Shown here in pieces: positions 1 through 7,336 of a stretch of 14,243 bases of DNA. Every line of letters begins with the position of its first letter. The stretch's first letter is position 1. The notes under the pieces are model-generated. The model was not told where the DNA came from, searched no databases, and saw nothing but the letters and a program-made list of their open reading frames with translations. Source of the DNA: an uncultured Bacilli bacterium (GTDB taxonomy: Bacteria > Bacillota_I > Bacilli_A > RF39 > UBA660); contig CAJUIY010000045.1 in assembly GCA_910586865.1 (NCBI GenBank), forward strand, positions 1-14,243, read 5' to 3'. A program made the translations under genes and the position numbers.

Positions 1-119
1 TATTTTCCCGTTGATGTTTTGGAAATTTCAGGACATTTTCAAAAATTATTGACATTTTTTTATTTTTAGATGGAGAAACCTACACATATTCCTTAACTAG
101 TCATAAAATACTTTAGTTT

Positions 120-125
120 AGGAGG
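120..125 (+). promoter_or_regulatory. Ribosome binding site of the ZIP gene
   Basis: A perfect AGGAGG sits five bases before ATG 131 and fixes the start. A weak promoter could lie upstream (TAAAAT at 104-109 with TACACA at 81-86, 17-base spacer), but I do not regard it as supported. Confidence 0.8.
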
Positions 126-130
126 TTTAT

Positions 131-565
131 ATGATCGATTGGTTTACAAATCTAAATTATCCAATACAAGCATTGATTGCCACACTATTTACCTTTTTAA
201 TTACTACACTAGGTTCGGCAATTGTCTTTTTATTTAAAAAAATAAATAAGAGTTTCATGGACGCAATGCTTGGGTTCTCTGCTGGTGTGATGATAGCAGC
301 TTCCTTTTTCTCATTACTATCTCCTGCGATAGAAATGTCCGAAAATCTTCATCTTACTGGGTGGATAGTGGTATCCATTGGTGTTATTCTAGGTGGAGTT
401 TTACTATTTATCGGTGATAAAACATTTGATATTATTGAGAAAAAGAGAAAAAATGAAACAAGTTCTAGTTTTAAAAGATGTTTAATGTTAGTTACATCGA
501 TTACATTGCATAACATCCCAGAAGGAATACTTGATTTAGTACACTTACAAAATATTTTTATGTAA
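131..565 (+). pseudogene. ZIP-family metal transporter, 5' half only (interrupted)
   Basis: ZIP proteins move Zn2+ or other divalent metals across the cytoplasmic membrane. The first 132 residues read as a normal ZIP protein of the ZupT/GufA-like branch: a membrane segment at about 12-35, the DAMLGFSAGVMIAASFFSLL segment at about 44-63, a third membrane segment at about 78-95, a charged loop, and then LHNIPEG (H127-G132), the metal-binding motif of the fourth helix. The family expects AVGVAFG-like sequence next and a total length of about 250-270 residues. Here 12 unrelated residues and a stop follow, and no other frame continues the ZIP sequence, so this is a junction and not a point frameshift. 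The start is secure: AGGAGG at 120-125, five bases before ATG 131. It is the only sizeable plus-strand gene in the window. The truncated product lacks half of the helices and should not transport. Confidence 0.88.
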
Positions 566-643
566 AAGTATCTTAGTAGCTTTGATGCCTGTTATATCAG
601 TAAAAAGTTGTACTTGGTCTTCTGATAAAATCCTCGTAAACAT
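545..643 (-). CDS. Possible small ORF (32 aa) beside the element junction
   Basis: A 32-codon ORF with ATG at 643 and stop at 547-545 is preceded by AAAGGGAG seven bases upstream, a good ribosome binding site. The peptide starts MFTRILSEDQ and is mixed in character, with no membrane segment. A weak promoter-like pair lies upstream (TTGATG, 17 bases, AATAAT on the minus strand around 667-700). I do not recognise it. It could be a small element-end protein, the leftover N-terminus of a lost gene, or chance. It stops about 18 bases before the ZIP junction, so it lies fully on the element side. The ribosome binding site is the main reason to list it. Confidence 0.35.
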   Translation of the reverse strand: MFTRILSEDQVQLFTDITGIKATKILLHKNIL

Positions 644-844
644 ACTTAATCTCCCTTTCAGACGATATTATTGCATAAAACGATAAATTCATCAAATTAT
701 ACTTTTTACAATTCTGGAGCCGTTTTTATAGTGGATTTTTAGATTCATGTAAGGGGATTTTGATTTTTCGTTATGTTTTTTATAACAAAAATAAAAGTTT
801 ATACTTTTTCATAAAATATGTTGATATATTATTTTTTGTCAAAT
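644..844. other. AT-rich non-coding stretch near the element end
   Basis: No convincing gene is visible on either strand between the small ORF and the terminator. A short palindrome at 772-788 (GTTAT, spacer, ATAAC) is too weak to interpret. An element-end recombination site could lie in or beside this stretch, but no repeat inside the window marks it. Confidence 0.5.
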
Positions 845-845
845 A

Positions 846-884
846 AAAAAGACACTACATTCACTTAGAACATAGTGCCTTTTT
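846..884 (-). terminator. Terminator after the virD4/traG gene
   Basis: On the minus strand A5-GGCACTA (884-873) pairs with TAGTGTC-T5 (857-846), including one G-T wobble, with a 15-base loop. A T-rich stretch follows. It lies about 55 bases beyond the last codon of the coupling-protein gene and closes the minus-strand train. Because the outer pairs are A/T runs, it could work in both directions. Confidence 0.75.
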
Positions 885-939
885 CTTCCTTTTAAATTTT
901 TTATACTCTTTCTTATAGCAATATCCTTTCTATAAAAAA

Positions 940-3204
940 CTATTCTGTTACTTTTCGCTTTCTTAATTCTTTTTCTAATATGTTTTCATTTAGGGATTTT
1001 ATTTTCATTTCTTGTTTTTGTAGTTCTTCTTCTAATGCAAATTGGTTACCAGCTTCAATATTTAATACTGTAGTATTTCCATCTCCAGAATCGATATTAA
1101 CTTCAAATTTATCATCTTTTCTTAATACCTCATTAATTTTGATTTCTTCTTGGGATGTTAATGGTTTTTTTAACTTTACACTACAATACTTTTTTTGACC
1201 TTTTTCTTTCAGTTCATATTCAAATGATTTTTCCTGCAATATCTCTTGCAATTCTTCTATTGCTAATTTTAATGCTTTATCATTGATTTCTAATTGATAA
1301 TTGATTATATTTTTTTCTGCTTTAGAAAACATTGATTTCAAATTTGATGATTTAGATAGATCAACTAAAGGTTTATTAAGATTTTCTACTGTAAAATATG
1401 TATCCTTCAAATCTCTTAATAATTGATTAGGTCTTTCTACTTTACCAGACTGATAGCAATTAAATTTTTTATAAAAGATTGTATCTCTAAAAATCGGATA
1501 ACCCTTTGTAGGAAAAATTATTGTTTTAAATCGCAATTGCATTACTTCATCTGGTGTTAATAAGTCTCTAGCCATCAAAGAAGTAGATCTATTTGCATTA
1601 TTATTAGCACTCATATTAAATAGTCCCATATTAGCACTTTGGCTAACAGAATTAGATTCTATAGTCCTCTTTCCTAGTCTTTTACTAATAGTTTCCGCCG
1701 TATCCATTGTATTAGTTTTTAAATAGCACAAACCACAGTTATCCAAGATAATTTGGGCAACCTCTTTCCCATAAACATTGTCTAATTGCGAAAATGATTG
1801 GATGTAAAATTGAAATCTCATACCACGAGATCTAGCGACAGAAACAATTGCCTCTATATCATTTAAAGGTGGACAGTTCGCAAATTCATCTAATAGCCAA
1901 TCTATTTGTACATCTAACTGTCTTGATGGGTTAGAATTGGCTAATTTTACTAATTCTTTATATAACAATCCCACAATGATTGTGACTAACGTGAAGTACG
2001 TTTTATCCTCGTCAGGAACGATTACAAATAAAGCGGTAGGCTTTTTACCTAAACAGTCAAACTCAAAATCTGATGAGGAAGTAACATTTGCTACATTTAC
2101 ATCATCAAATATTGCCATTTTAGCCCCAAATACAGCTGTAATTGACTTATAAGTATTATCGCTTGCCGAAAAAATTGAAGTTAAAGAATCCTTTGATTTA
2201 TAACCATATGGTTTATTATTTATATAGACCTTTAATCTCTTAAAATTTTTTTCTTCCATACTACTATTTTGGAACTTTTTAATGGATGTCATTGTAATTC
2301 TTTTACGTTCTATTTTTCCATCTTTATACTCTTCTAAAAATAAACCAATAAGTCCTTGTAACAAGCTACTAGCACTATTATTCCAAAATGGATCCTGGTT
2401 ACCTTTTTCAGCAAAAATCATATCCGCTAAGGAATTGATAAGTCTATTCGTTTCTGCATATGATGAAGTTGCACTATTTCTATTTTTAACTAATCTAGAT
2501 TGCAATTCGTCTTCTGATAATTTTTGAAACTCATTATACCTTTCGTATTTTTCTTCTATTGATTCCTCTATGTTTTGATTGAAAGTGTTAGATATAAAAT
2601 CTTCTACTGTTTCTTTTTCTATTTCTTTGATTTCTGGAATTTTCATTCCATTATCGTTATTCAGATATTCTTCGATATCATCAGCAATTCTACTACATTC
2701 AATATAATTTTCATATTCTTTTATAATTGGTTCTAAAATATTAAAATGAGAAGATTGCTGTGGATTTCTAAAATCAATAGTAAGAATATCAAATCCATTA
2801 CTTTTAAACATTTTAGAGGTTTCTGAAAATATTTCCCCCTTTGGATCTGTGACAAAAACACTTCTTTTTTCTTTTGCATTTGCTAGAAAACTACATTGAG
2901 GAATAACACTTGTAACGGACTTACCACTACCAGATGAACCTAAAAGACACCAATGTGGTGTGTCATTATCGAAATATGCAAATTTTAAATCTTTTGAAAA
3001 AGAAATAGGAAAGCCTGCCTTTTGAATATTAGACAAGCTTTCCTTCGTAAAATTTTTATCGATTTCTTTTTTAGTAGCAAATCTGGCACTACCATACTCA
3101 TTATTATTTTTTATTCTTTGCTTATTTAATTTAGGATCAATAAATAGAAAATAAATTATTACTATAATTACTAGTACCGATACTATAATCATTTCTATAC
3201 TCAT
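940..3204 (-). CDS. Type IV secretion/conjugation coupling protein (VirD4/TraG family)
   Basis: Coupling proteins are membrane-bound hexameric ATPases that bring the relaxase-DNA complex to the type IV secretion channel. The 754-residue product has a single N-terminal membrane segment (about 5-22), then the family's YGSARFAT entry motif (37-44). The Walker A is GSSGSGKS (89-96), followed by VTDPKGE (118-124); the Walker B is WLLDEFAN (436-443) and the QSFSQL motif is at 469-474. The segment at about 160-250 is a charged insertion between the two halves of the ATPase. The C-terminal 150 residues after the ATPase are lysine- and glutamate-rich and probably form a substrate-binding tail. Start: GAGGTG lies a few bases before ATG 3204. 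It is the last gene of the train, 13 bases after the RadC remnant, and terminates at the hairpin at 846-884. All ATPase motifs are intact, so the element was recently functional or still is. Confidence 0.95.
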   Translation of the reverse strand: MSIEMIIVSVLVIIVIIYFLFIDPKLNKQRIKNNNEYGSARFATKKEIDKNFTKESLSNIQKAGFPISFSKDLKFAYFDNDTPHWCLLGSSGSGKSVTSVIPQCSFLANAKEKRSVFVTDPKGEIFSETSKMFKSNGFDILTIDFRNPQQSSHFNILEPIIKEYENYIECSRIADDIEEYLNNDNGMKIPEIKEIEKETVEDFISNTFNQNIEESIEEKYERYNEFQKLSEDELQSRLVKNRNSATSSYAETNRLINSLADMIFAEKGNQDPFWNNSASSLLQGLIGLFLEEYKDGKIERKRITMTSIKKFQNSSMEEKNFKRLKVYINNKPYGYKSKDSLTSIFSASDNTYKSITAVFGAKMAIFDDVNVANVTSSSDFEFDCLGKKPTALFVIVPDEDKTYFTLVTIIVGLLYKELVKLANSNPSRQLDVQIDWLLDEFANCPPLNDIEAIVSVARSRGMRFQFYIQSFSQLDNVYGKEVAQIILDNCGLCYLKTNTMDTAETISKRLGKRTIESNSVSQSANMGLFNMSANNNANRSTSLMARDLLTPDEVMQLRFKTIIFPTKGYPIFRDTIFYKKFNCYQSGKVERPNQLLRDLKDTYFTVENLNKPLVDLSKSSNLKSMFSKAEKNIINYQLEINDKALKLAIEELQEILQEKSFEYELKEKGQKKYCSVKLKKPLTSQEEIKINEVLRKDDKFEVNIDSGDGNTTVLNIEAGNQFALEEELQKQEMKIKSLNENILEKELRKRKVTE

Positions 3205-3217
3205 AATTCACCTCTTT

Positions 3218-3346
3218 CTATAATTCTATATCATCATTTTTAGAAGATAACTCCATATCTTCCATTTCAGTCATAATGCCACACTTAATAGAATAATAAT
3301 TATTTTTTCCAATAATTACATGATCTAATAAATTCATTCCTAACAT
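3218..3346 (-). pseudogene. RadC-like JAB-domain protein, C-terminal remnant
   Basis: The readable core, LGMNLLDHVIIGKNNYYSI, matches the C-terminal end of RadC-family JAB-domain proteins, whose last conserved block is LLDHIIIG followed by YYSF. RadC proteins are about 220 residues; only the last 40 or so remain, so the catalytic metal site (HxH...D) is missing. The open frame runs back to 3418, overlapping the end of the topoisomerase gene by 32 bases, but those extra codons do not look like RadC. ATG 3346 is the most natural start for what remains, without a clear ribosome binding site. After the remnant of the motif, the protein runs into MEDMEL, encoded by a hairpin (3243-3262). RadC homologues are common cargo of conjugative elements. 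It could be a decayed gene or a short recycled peptide. Confidence 0.6.
3243..3262 (-). repeat. Diverged member of the gene-end hairpin family
   Basis: On the minus strand GAAGATA (3262-3256) pairs with TATCTTC (3249-3243) around a six-base loop TGGAGT; an outer G-T wobble would extend it by one. It resembles the hairpins at 5480-5506 and 13465-13491 in sequence (AGA-TATGGAG) and in the residues it encodes (EDMEL against EDYGMEL). It differs in having no stop codon in the 3' arm and no T-run. The gene continues ten codons to the next stop. Confidence 0.5.
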
Positions 3347-3386
3347 TTCTATTAACTCTTTATACGTTATAATAAGAATCACTTCC

Positions 3387-5459
3387 TTACTTATTAAATT
3401 CCATTTTCCAATTGACATATTTATCTGTTACTTCCATTACCAATTTAGCATCATATTTCTTTCCAGATTTACTAGTTAAGTTTTTAGCCTCAAAGTATCC
3501 ATTTTTTAAGCAACTTTTCATATTGGCTTTTGTAATTTTTTTTAATCCTATTGAATCGAAAAACTTATTATTTTTCCAAATACTAAAGTTACAATTTTTA
3601 TAATCTTCACAATAAAATGATTTCTCATTTTCTACAATATTCTTACCACACTTAGGACATTTCCCAATTATTTCTTTTTCTACTTGGAAAATATCTAATT
3701 TTTGTTCTTTATCAATATATTGTTCTAGTTGTTTAGAAACATTAAATACCAATTGTTCTACACTTAAAGCATCCTTATAAATATTTTTTAGTGATTTAGA
3801 TATCTCCACCGTTTTAGAGACACTCATATCAATATGTAGTTTATCTAGATTCTCAATACAAAATATTCCTTTATTTGTAATTGATAAACTATTTCTTTTT
3901 TTTATTATATATTCATACTTAATAGCATTTTCTATAATTCCAGGTCTAGTCGCTACTGTTCCTATTTCTATTCCCTCTAATAAAGCTTTATACTCTTCCT
4001 CTTCACTCATATCATTTTTTTTGAAAGGATTTTTTAGGTAACTATTTAGCTCAGCTTCAGTTACTTTTTTAGGTGCCTGAGTAGTATTTATATTCAAATT
4101 CATTTTTGGAATAAATTCTTCGTTTTCTATAAAATCAGGTAATATATTATCTTTAATAGGCTCATATTTTAAATATCCATCTTGTTTTACAGAATTACCC
4201 ATTAAATTAGTATCATATTCGCCCAATTTTAAGCGAACTTGAACTTCTTGAATAATTGCATCGTTTTTACAAAAAACACTTTTAAATCGGTTTAAAATAG
4301 TATTATATGTAATATTCTCATTTTCACTACTAAAATCATCTGGAATATTAGTAGTTATTGTTAAGGCACTATGTGATTCTATCTTTGAATCATCAAAAAT
4401 ACTTTTCCTATCAAAAAAAACTAAATCATCGTCATTTAGTTTTTTTAATATTTCCTTAATTTTGTCTTTTTCATTTTCAGCCAAATATTCTGTATTTGTT
4501 CTTGGATAAGTAACATATCCTTTTTCATAAAGTGACTGTACATAATTTAAAGTATCTGCTAAAGAAAAACCATTTTTCTTAAATAGATAATTTTGTAATG
4601 TATCTAATGAAAATAATTTAGGTCTTTTCTTAATACTATCCTTTATTATTATATTATCTACAATTACCTTTTTACTTTCTAGTGTAGAAATAATATCTTC
4701 TGCTTTTACTTTTGTGATTTCACTTGTATCTTCAAATTTTAAATCTTTGAAGTTCAATTTGATTTCTTTCCCATCTTTTTGAATTGTTGTAGAAATCACA
4801 TAATAATCAACTGGTTTAAAATTCTTAATTGACATATCTCTATCATAAATATATCTAACGATAGGTATTAAAACTCGACCGACTGGAAATAATGATGTTG
4901 TTTGAATTGTTGTATATCTAGTTAAGTTTATTCCAAACAACCAATCAATATATGTCCTTGCAAGCCCTTCATAATATAAATTTTTAGTATTAGATATATC
5001 TTTACAATCATTTAACTGCTTCCTTATTGTATTAGTTGTTTGTTCTGGTAACCATAACCTTGTTATTTTTTTATTAATATTTTCTGAATGAAAAATACTA
5101 TAAATGATATTATTTATGATTACTTCTCCTTCACGGTCGGCATCGCCACAATTTATTATTTCTTCGACATCACTTCTTTTAATTAATGATTTTATAATTT
5201 TAAATTGTTTTTTTAAACCAGGATCTTCTTTTACTTTAAACTTAAATTCTTTCGGAATAAATGGTAATTCTTCTAAATTCCATTTGCTTTTTTCTCTACC
5301 AAAATAGTCATCTATATCTTGTAAAGCTAAAAGATGACCGATAGCAAAAGTTACTATATAATTACTATTTTCAAAATAGCCATCATTTCTATTCATATTA
5401 CCTATTGCTTTGACAACATTCATTGCTAAAGATGGTTTTTCACATATAATTAATTTCAT
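3387..5459 (-). CDS. topB: DNA topoisomerase III (type IA)
   Basis: Type IA topoisomerases cut one DNA strand through a tyrosyl linkage and pass another strand through. Those on plasmids and ICEs are thought to resolve DNA during replication and transfer. Counting from ATG 5459, the protein is 690 residues and begins MKLIICEKPS, the Toprim start. The acidic Toprim motif DADREGE is at 106-112 and the active-site tyrosine lies in TYPRTNT at about 317-323. A single zinc-ribbon-like C-terminal domain follows (CPKCGK, then two more cysteines in FYCEDYKNC), which is typical of TopB of mobile elements. The frame is open five codons further up, but ATG 5459 follows AAAGGAG at normal distance, while the upstream ATG has no ribosome binding site. 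The gene comes 20 bases after the hairpin that ends the 280-aa gene. Full length, all key residues present. Confidence 0.95.
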   Translation of the reverse strand: MKLIICEKPSLAMNVVKAIGNMNRNDGYFENSNYIVTFAIGHLLALQDIDDYFGREKSKWNLEELPFIPKEFKFKVKEDPGLKKQFKIIKSLIKRSDVEEIINCGDADREGEVIINNIIYSIFHSENINKKITRLWLPEQTTNTIRKQLNDCKDISNTKNLYYEGLARTYIDWLFGINLTRYTTIQTTSLFPVGRVLIPIVRYIYDRDMSIKNFKPVDYYVISTTIQKDGKEIKLNFKDLKFEDTSEITKVKAEDIISTLESKKVIVDNIIIKDSIKKRPKLFSLDTLQNYLFKKNGFSLADTLNYVQSLYEKGYVTYPRTNTEYLAENEKDKIKEILKKLNDDDLVFFDRKSIFDDSKIESHSALTITTNIPDDFSSENENITYNTILNRFKSVFCKNDAIIQEVQVRLKLGEYDTNLMGNSVKQDGYLKYEPIKDNILPDFIENEEFIPKMNLNINTTQAPKKVTEAELNSYLKNPFKKNDMSEEEEYKALLEGIEIGTVATRPGIIENAIKYEYIIKKRNSLSITNKGIFCIENLDKLHIDMSVSKTVEISKSLKNIYKDALSVEQLVFNVSKQLEQYIDKEQKLDIFQVEKEIIGKCPKCGKNIVENEKSFYCEDYKNCNFSIWKNNKFFDSIGLKKITKANMKSCLKNGYFEAKNLTSKSGKKYDAKLVMEVTDKYVNWKMEFNK

Positions 5460-5479
5460 TTTTTCTCCTTTCATAAAGA

Positions 5480-5506
5480 AAGACTATAGCTCCATTCCAT
5501 AGTCTT
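5480..5506 (-). terminator. Gene-end hairpin with T-rich tail, before topB
   Basis: On the minus strand AAGACTAT (5506-5499) pairs perfectly with ATAGTCTT (5487-5480) around an 11-base loop beginning GGAATGGA. The coding sequence of the 280-aa gene runs through the 5' arm and loop, and its stop codon TAG is in the 3' arm. A T-rich stretch and then AAAGGAG, the topB ribosome binding site, follow. Compared with the copy at 13465-13491, the innermost stem pair has changed from C-G to T-A on both arms, so pairing is kept. The shape is that of an intrinsic terminator or attenuator, and since it lies inside the gene train it would need partial read-through or antitermination. Confidence 0.7.
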
Positions 5507-6326
5507 CTTCTTTTTCTTCTAATTCTAGTAAAATATCTTCCTTATTTAAAACTCTTTCAATAACTTGCTTTTCCGCAAAATTAAAGAAATTGTTATCATA
5601 TTCTTGAATTTCTTCTAAAGTATAAGGAACAATATTCCAGCCTTCAATATAACACCCATAAGAGGAATCATTTTCATCAAATTTATATTCTTTAGTACAT
5701 GAATCATACTCCATATATCGATGACCATCGGGTGATTCTAAATATCCTGAACCATCATAGAATTTAAGCCAAAACCACCCTTCTGGTAATATTTGTGCGG
5801 GCTCTTTTATTGGTGGTTGCTCATAATAAGAATCTATATCGTCATTTTGCCTTAATTCTTCTTGTTGCTCATTTTCATATTTTTCTTCTCTTTCTTTCCA
5901 AACTTTCCTTTCTTGTTCACTAACATTCAGAAAAGCTGTTGTTGACACTAATTTTCCATCTTCTCCTAACCTCATTTCATCAGAAAAATAAGACCAACCA
6001 GATGAAAAATAATTATTATATCCTACACAAATACCTAGTCTTTCAAAAAAATAGTCACGTTTTTTTTCATAATCTTTATTATTGATATCACCAACTTTTT
6101 CATATTTACTAGCTTCTTCTATCAAATTATTGTAGGATTCTTCCATATCGTGTGGAACATATGGTTCTAGATAACTTAATAATTCCATATAACCATCGTT
6201 ATCATCTAATGGTGCTTTACCTTGAATGTGCTCCTTTATTTCTTTTAGATTATTTTTTTTATACGTCAATGGTACAATGCTTTTAATATAGTTCTTTAGT
6301 TCTTTGAATTTATTTCTTATATTCAT
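5484..6326 (-). CDS. Hypothetical 280-aa protein ending in DYGMEL
   Basis: I do not recognise a family. The protein is soluble, very acidic and rich in tyrosine and glutamate. The N-terminal part (1-100) is probably helical. Residues 139-160 are strongly charged and helical. A compact aromatic block at about 182-232 (GWFWLKFYDGSGYLESPDGH, then RYMEYD, ending GCYIEGW) looks like a small beta-rich domain. The end is acidic, EEKEEDYGMEL. The start is well supported: AGGGAG nine bases before ATG 6326, and this site overlaps the stop of the preceding small gene, implying translational coupling. It lies between the coiled-coil gene and topB, a place where ICE accessory genes are common, so an element-specific role is likely. 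The last codons and the stop are part of the hairpin at 5480-5506. Confidence 0.8.
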   Translation of the reverse strand: MNIRNKFKELKNYIKSIVPLTYKKNNLKEIKEHIQGKAPLDDNDGYMELLSYLEPYVPHDMEESYNNLIEEASKYEKVGDINNKDYEKKRDYFFERLGICVGYNNYFSSGWSYFSDEMRLGEDGKLVSTTAFLNVSEQERKVWKEREEKYENEQQEELRQNDDIDSYYEQPPIKEPAQILPEGWFWLKFYDGSGYLESPDGHRYMEYDSCTKEYKFDENDSSYGCYIEGWNIVPYTLEEIQEYDNNFFNFAEKQVIERVLNKEDILLELEEKEEDYGMEL

Positions 6327-6332
6327 AATTTC

Positions 6333-6548
6333 TTACTCCCTTTTTTTCTGTACTGTTTCTTGGATTTTTTTATTTAATTCTTCCTGTTTTTTATTAATTT
6401 TTTCTTGTTCTTTCTTAAAATCCTGTAACTGTTTTATTTGATTATCATAATTGCTAATAACTAATCTTATTTTTTCCAATTTTATTAACTCTTTAGATTT
6501 CAATTTTTCTAACTGTTCTATTTTCTTATCTATTTGTTTATCAGTCAT
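6333..6548 (-). CDS. Small coiled-coil protein, DUF4315-like
   Basis: The 71-residue product is almost entirely a charged amphipathic helix (heptads of I/L with K/E/Q from residue 4 to 68), with no membrane segment. Its size, its coiled-coil nature and its place next to topB and conjugation genes resemble the DUF4315 proteins found in Tn916/CTn-type elements; the sequence alone is too low in complexity to be sure. The ribosome binding site AAGGAG lies about nine bases before ATG 6548; an ATG four bases earlier stops after three codons and is not the start. Its stop TAA lies in the ribosome binding site of the next gene, so the two are probably made together. Confidence 0.7.
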   Translation of the reverse strand: MTDKQIDKKIEQLEKLKSKELIKLEKIRLVISNYDNQIKQLQDFKKEQEKINKKQEELNKKIQETVQKKRE

Positions 6549-6566
6549 TCATTATTTCTCCTTTTC

Positions 6567-7313
6567 TCATTTTTTAAGCAACTTGCCTTTCTTTTTTAAT
6601 AGAACAAAATTGTCCTTTTTTATACTATTCATAAAATCTCGACCTAAATCTTCCATAAACTGCGGATATTCCTTTATTTTTAGTATTTCTGAATATTCTT
6701 TAGTCTTACACATGCAAACAAATAAGTCAGAAATCATAGGATCAAATTGTGTTCCAGAACACTTTTCGATTTCATCTAATGCCCGTTGTAAATTCATTAA
6801 ACCAGATGAAATATAAGGTCTTTTATCAGTCATAGCATCAAAACTATCAATAATACTAATTACTCTCGCACCTACTGATATATCTTTTCCCTTAATACCT
6901 AAGGGGTAACCATTTCCATCATATCGTTCATGGTGCATTAATACTCCATTTCGTATTGTCCTGTACTCCTCTGACGAAAAGAAAAAAGCACCACTTTGCG
7001 GGTGCTCTAGTACATCTTGCCATTCTTCCTCTGTTAATTTATTATTTTTATTAATAGTATCGATAAGTATAGTAGTCTTACCAATATCATGAACGAAAGA
7101 ACTATAAAGGATATCTTTCTTTGTATCATCAGATAGTTTCAATAACTCATCTGTCCATAAATTATACTTATCTAAGTATTCGAAAAATAAGCCAGTATAG
7201 ATACCTACACGTAAGCAATGACTTCTTGTATACATATCAAAATTTTCTAACATTATCATAAATTTATCCAACATTTTAAAATGTAAATTTTCTTTTTTAT
7301 ATTTATTATCCAT
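6567..7313 (-). CDS. Stand-alone HD-GYP domain phosphodiesterase
   Basis: HD-GYP proteins hydrolyse cyclic di-GMP (some hydrolyse cGAMP) at a two- or three-metal centre. In this 248-residue protein the domain takes up nearly the full length: H32, HDIGK (75-79), H104, HHE (127-129), YDGNGYPLG (131-139), R150, D156 and D159, and GTQFDP (187-192). All the signature residues, including the GYP triplet, are present, so catalysis is expected. No receiver, PAS, GAF or membrane domain is attached, so the input signal must come from elsewhere. Start: AAGGAG eight bases before ATG 7313. It lies 23 bases after the LRR surface-protein gene and 18 bases before the coiled-coil gene, in the same train. This position suggests a link between c-di-GMP and the surface module; no diguanylate cyclase is in the window. 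Confidence 0.92.
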   Translation of the reverse strand: MDNKYKKENLHFKMLDKFMIMLENFDMYTRSHCLRVGIYTGLFFEYLDKYNLWTDELLKLSDDTKKDILYSSFVHDIGKTTILIDTINKNNKLTEEEWQDVLEHPQSGAFFFSSEEYRTIRNGVLMHHERYDGNGYPLGIKGKDISVGARVISIIDSFDAMTDKRPYISSGLMNLQRALDEIEKCSGTQFDPMISDLFVCMCKTKEYSEILKIKEYPQFMEDLGRDFMNSIKKDNFVLLKKKGKLLKK

Positions 7314-7336
7314 CTATATCTCCTTTTCTTTTGCAT

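Noticed and set aside
49..77. TTGACA at 49-54 as a -35 box for the ZIP gene
   Set aside because: At 16-18 bases downstream there is no acceptable -10 sequence (GGAGAA region); the hexamer alone is not enough in AT-rich DNA.
527..565. Point frameshift as the cause of ZIP truncation
   Set aside because: None of the three frames after 527 resumes ZIP sequence, so the DNA itself is different.
772..788. GTTAT...ATAAC palindrome as an operator or terminator
   Set aside because: Only five A/T-rich pairs; expected by chance in such AT-rich sequence.
5460..5474. Longer start of topB (ATG 5474)
   Set aside because: The five extra codons contain the ribosome binding site of ATG 5459, which begins with the family-typical MKLIICEKPS.
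6451..6816. 121-aa plus-strand ORF opposite the coiled-coil and HD-GYP genes
   Set aside because: Antisense to two well-supported genes, hydrophobic by reverse-complement of charged helices, no ribosome binding site.
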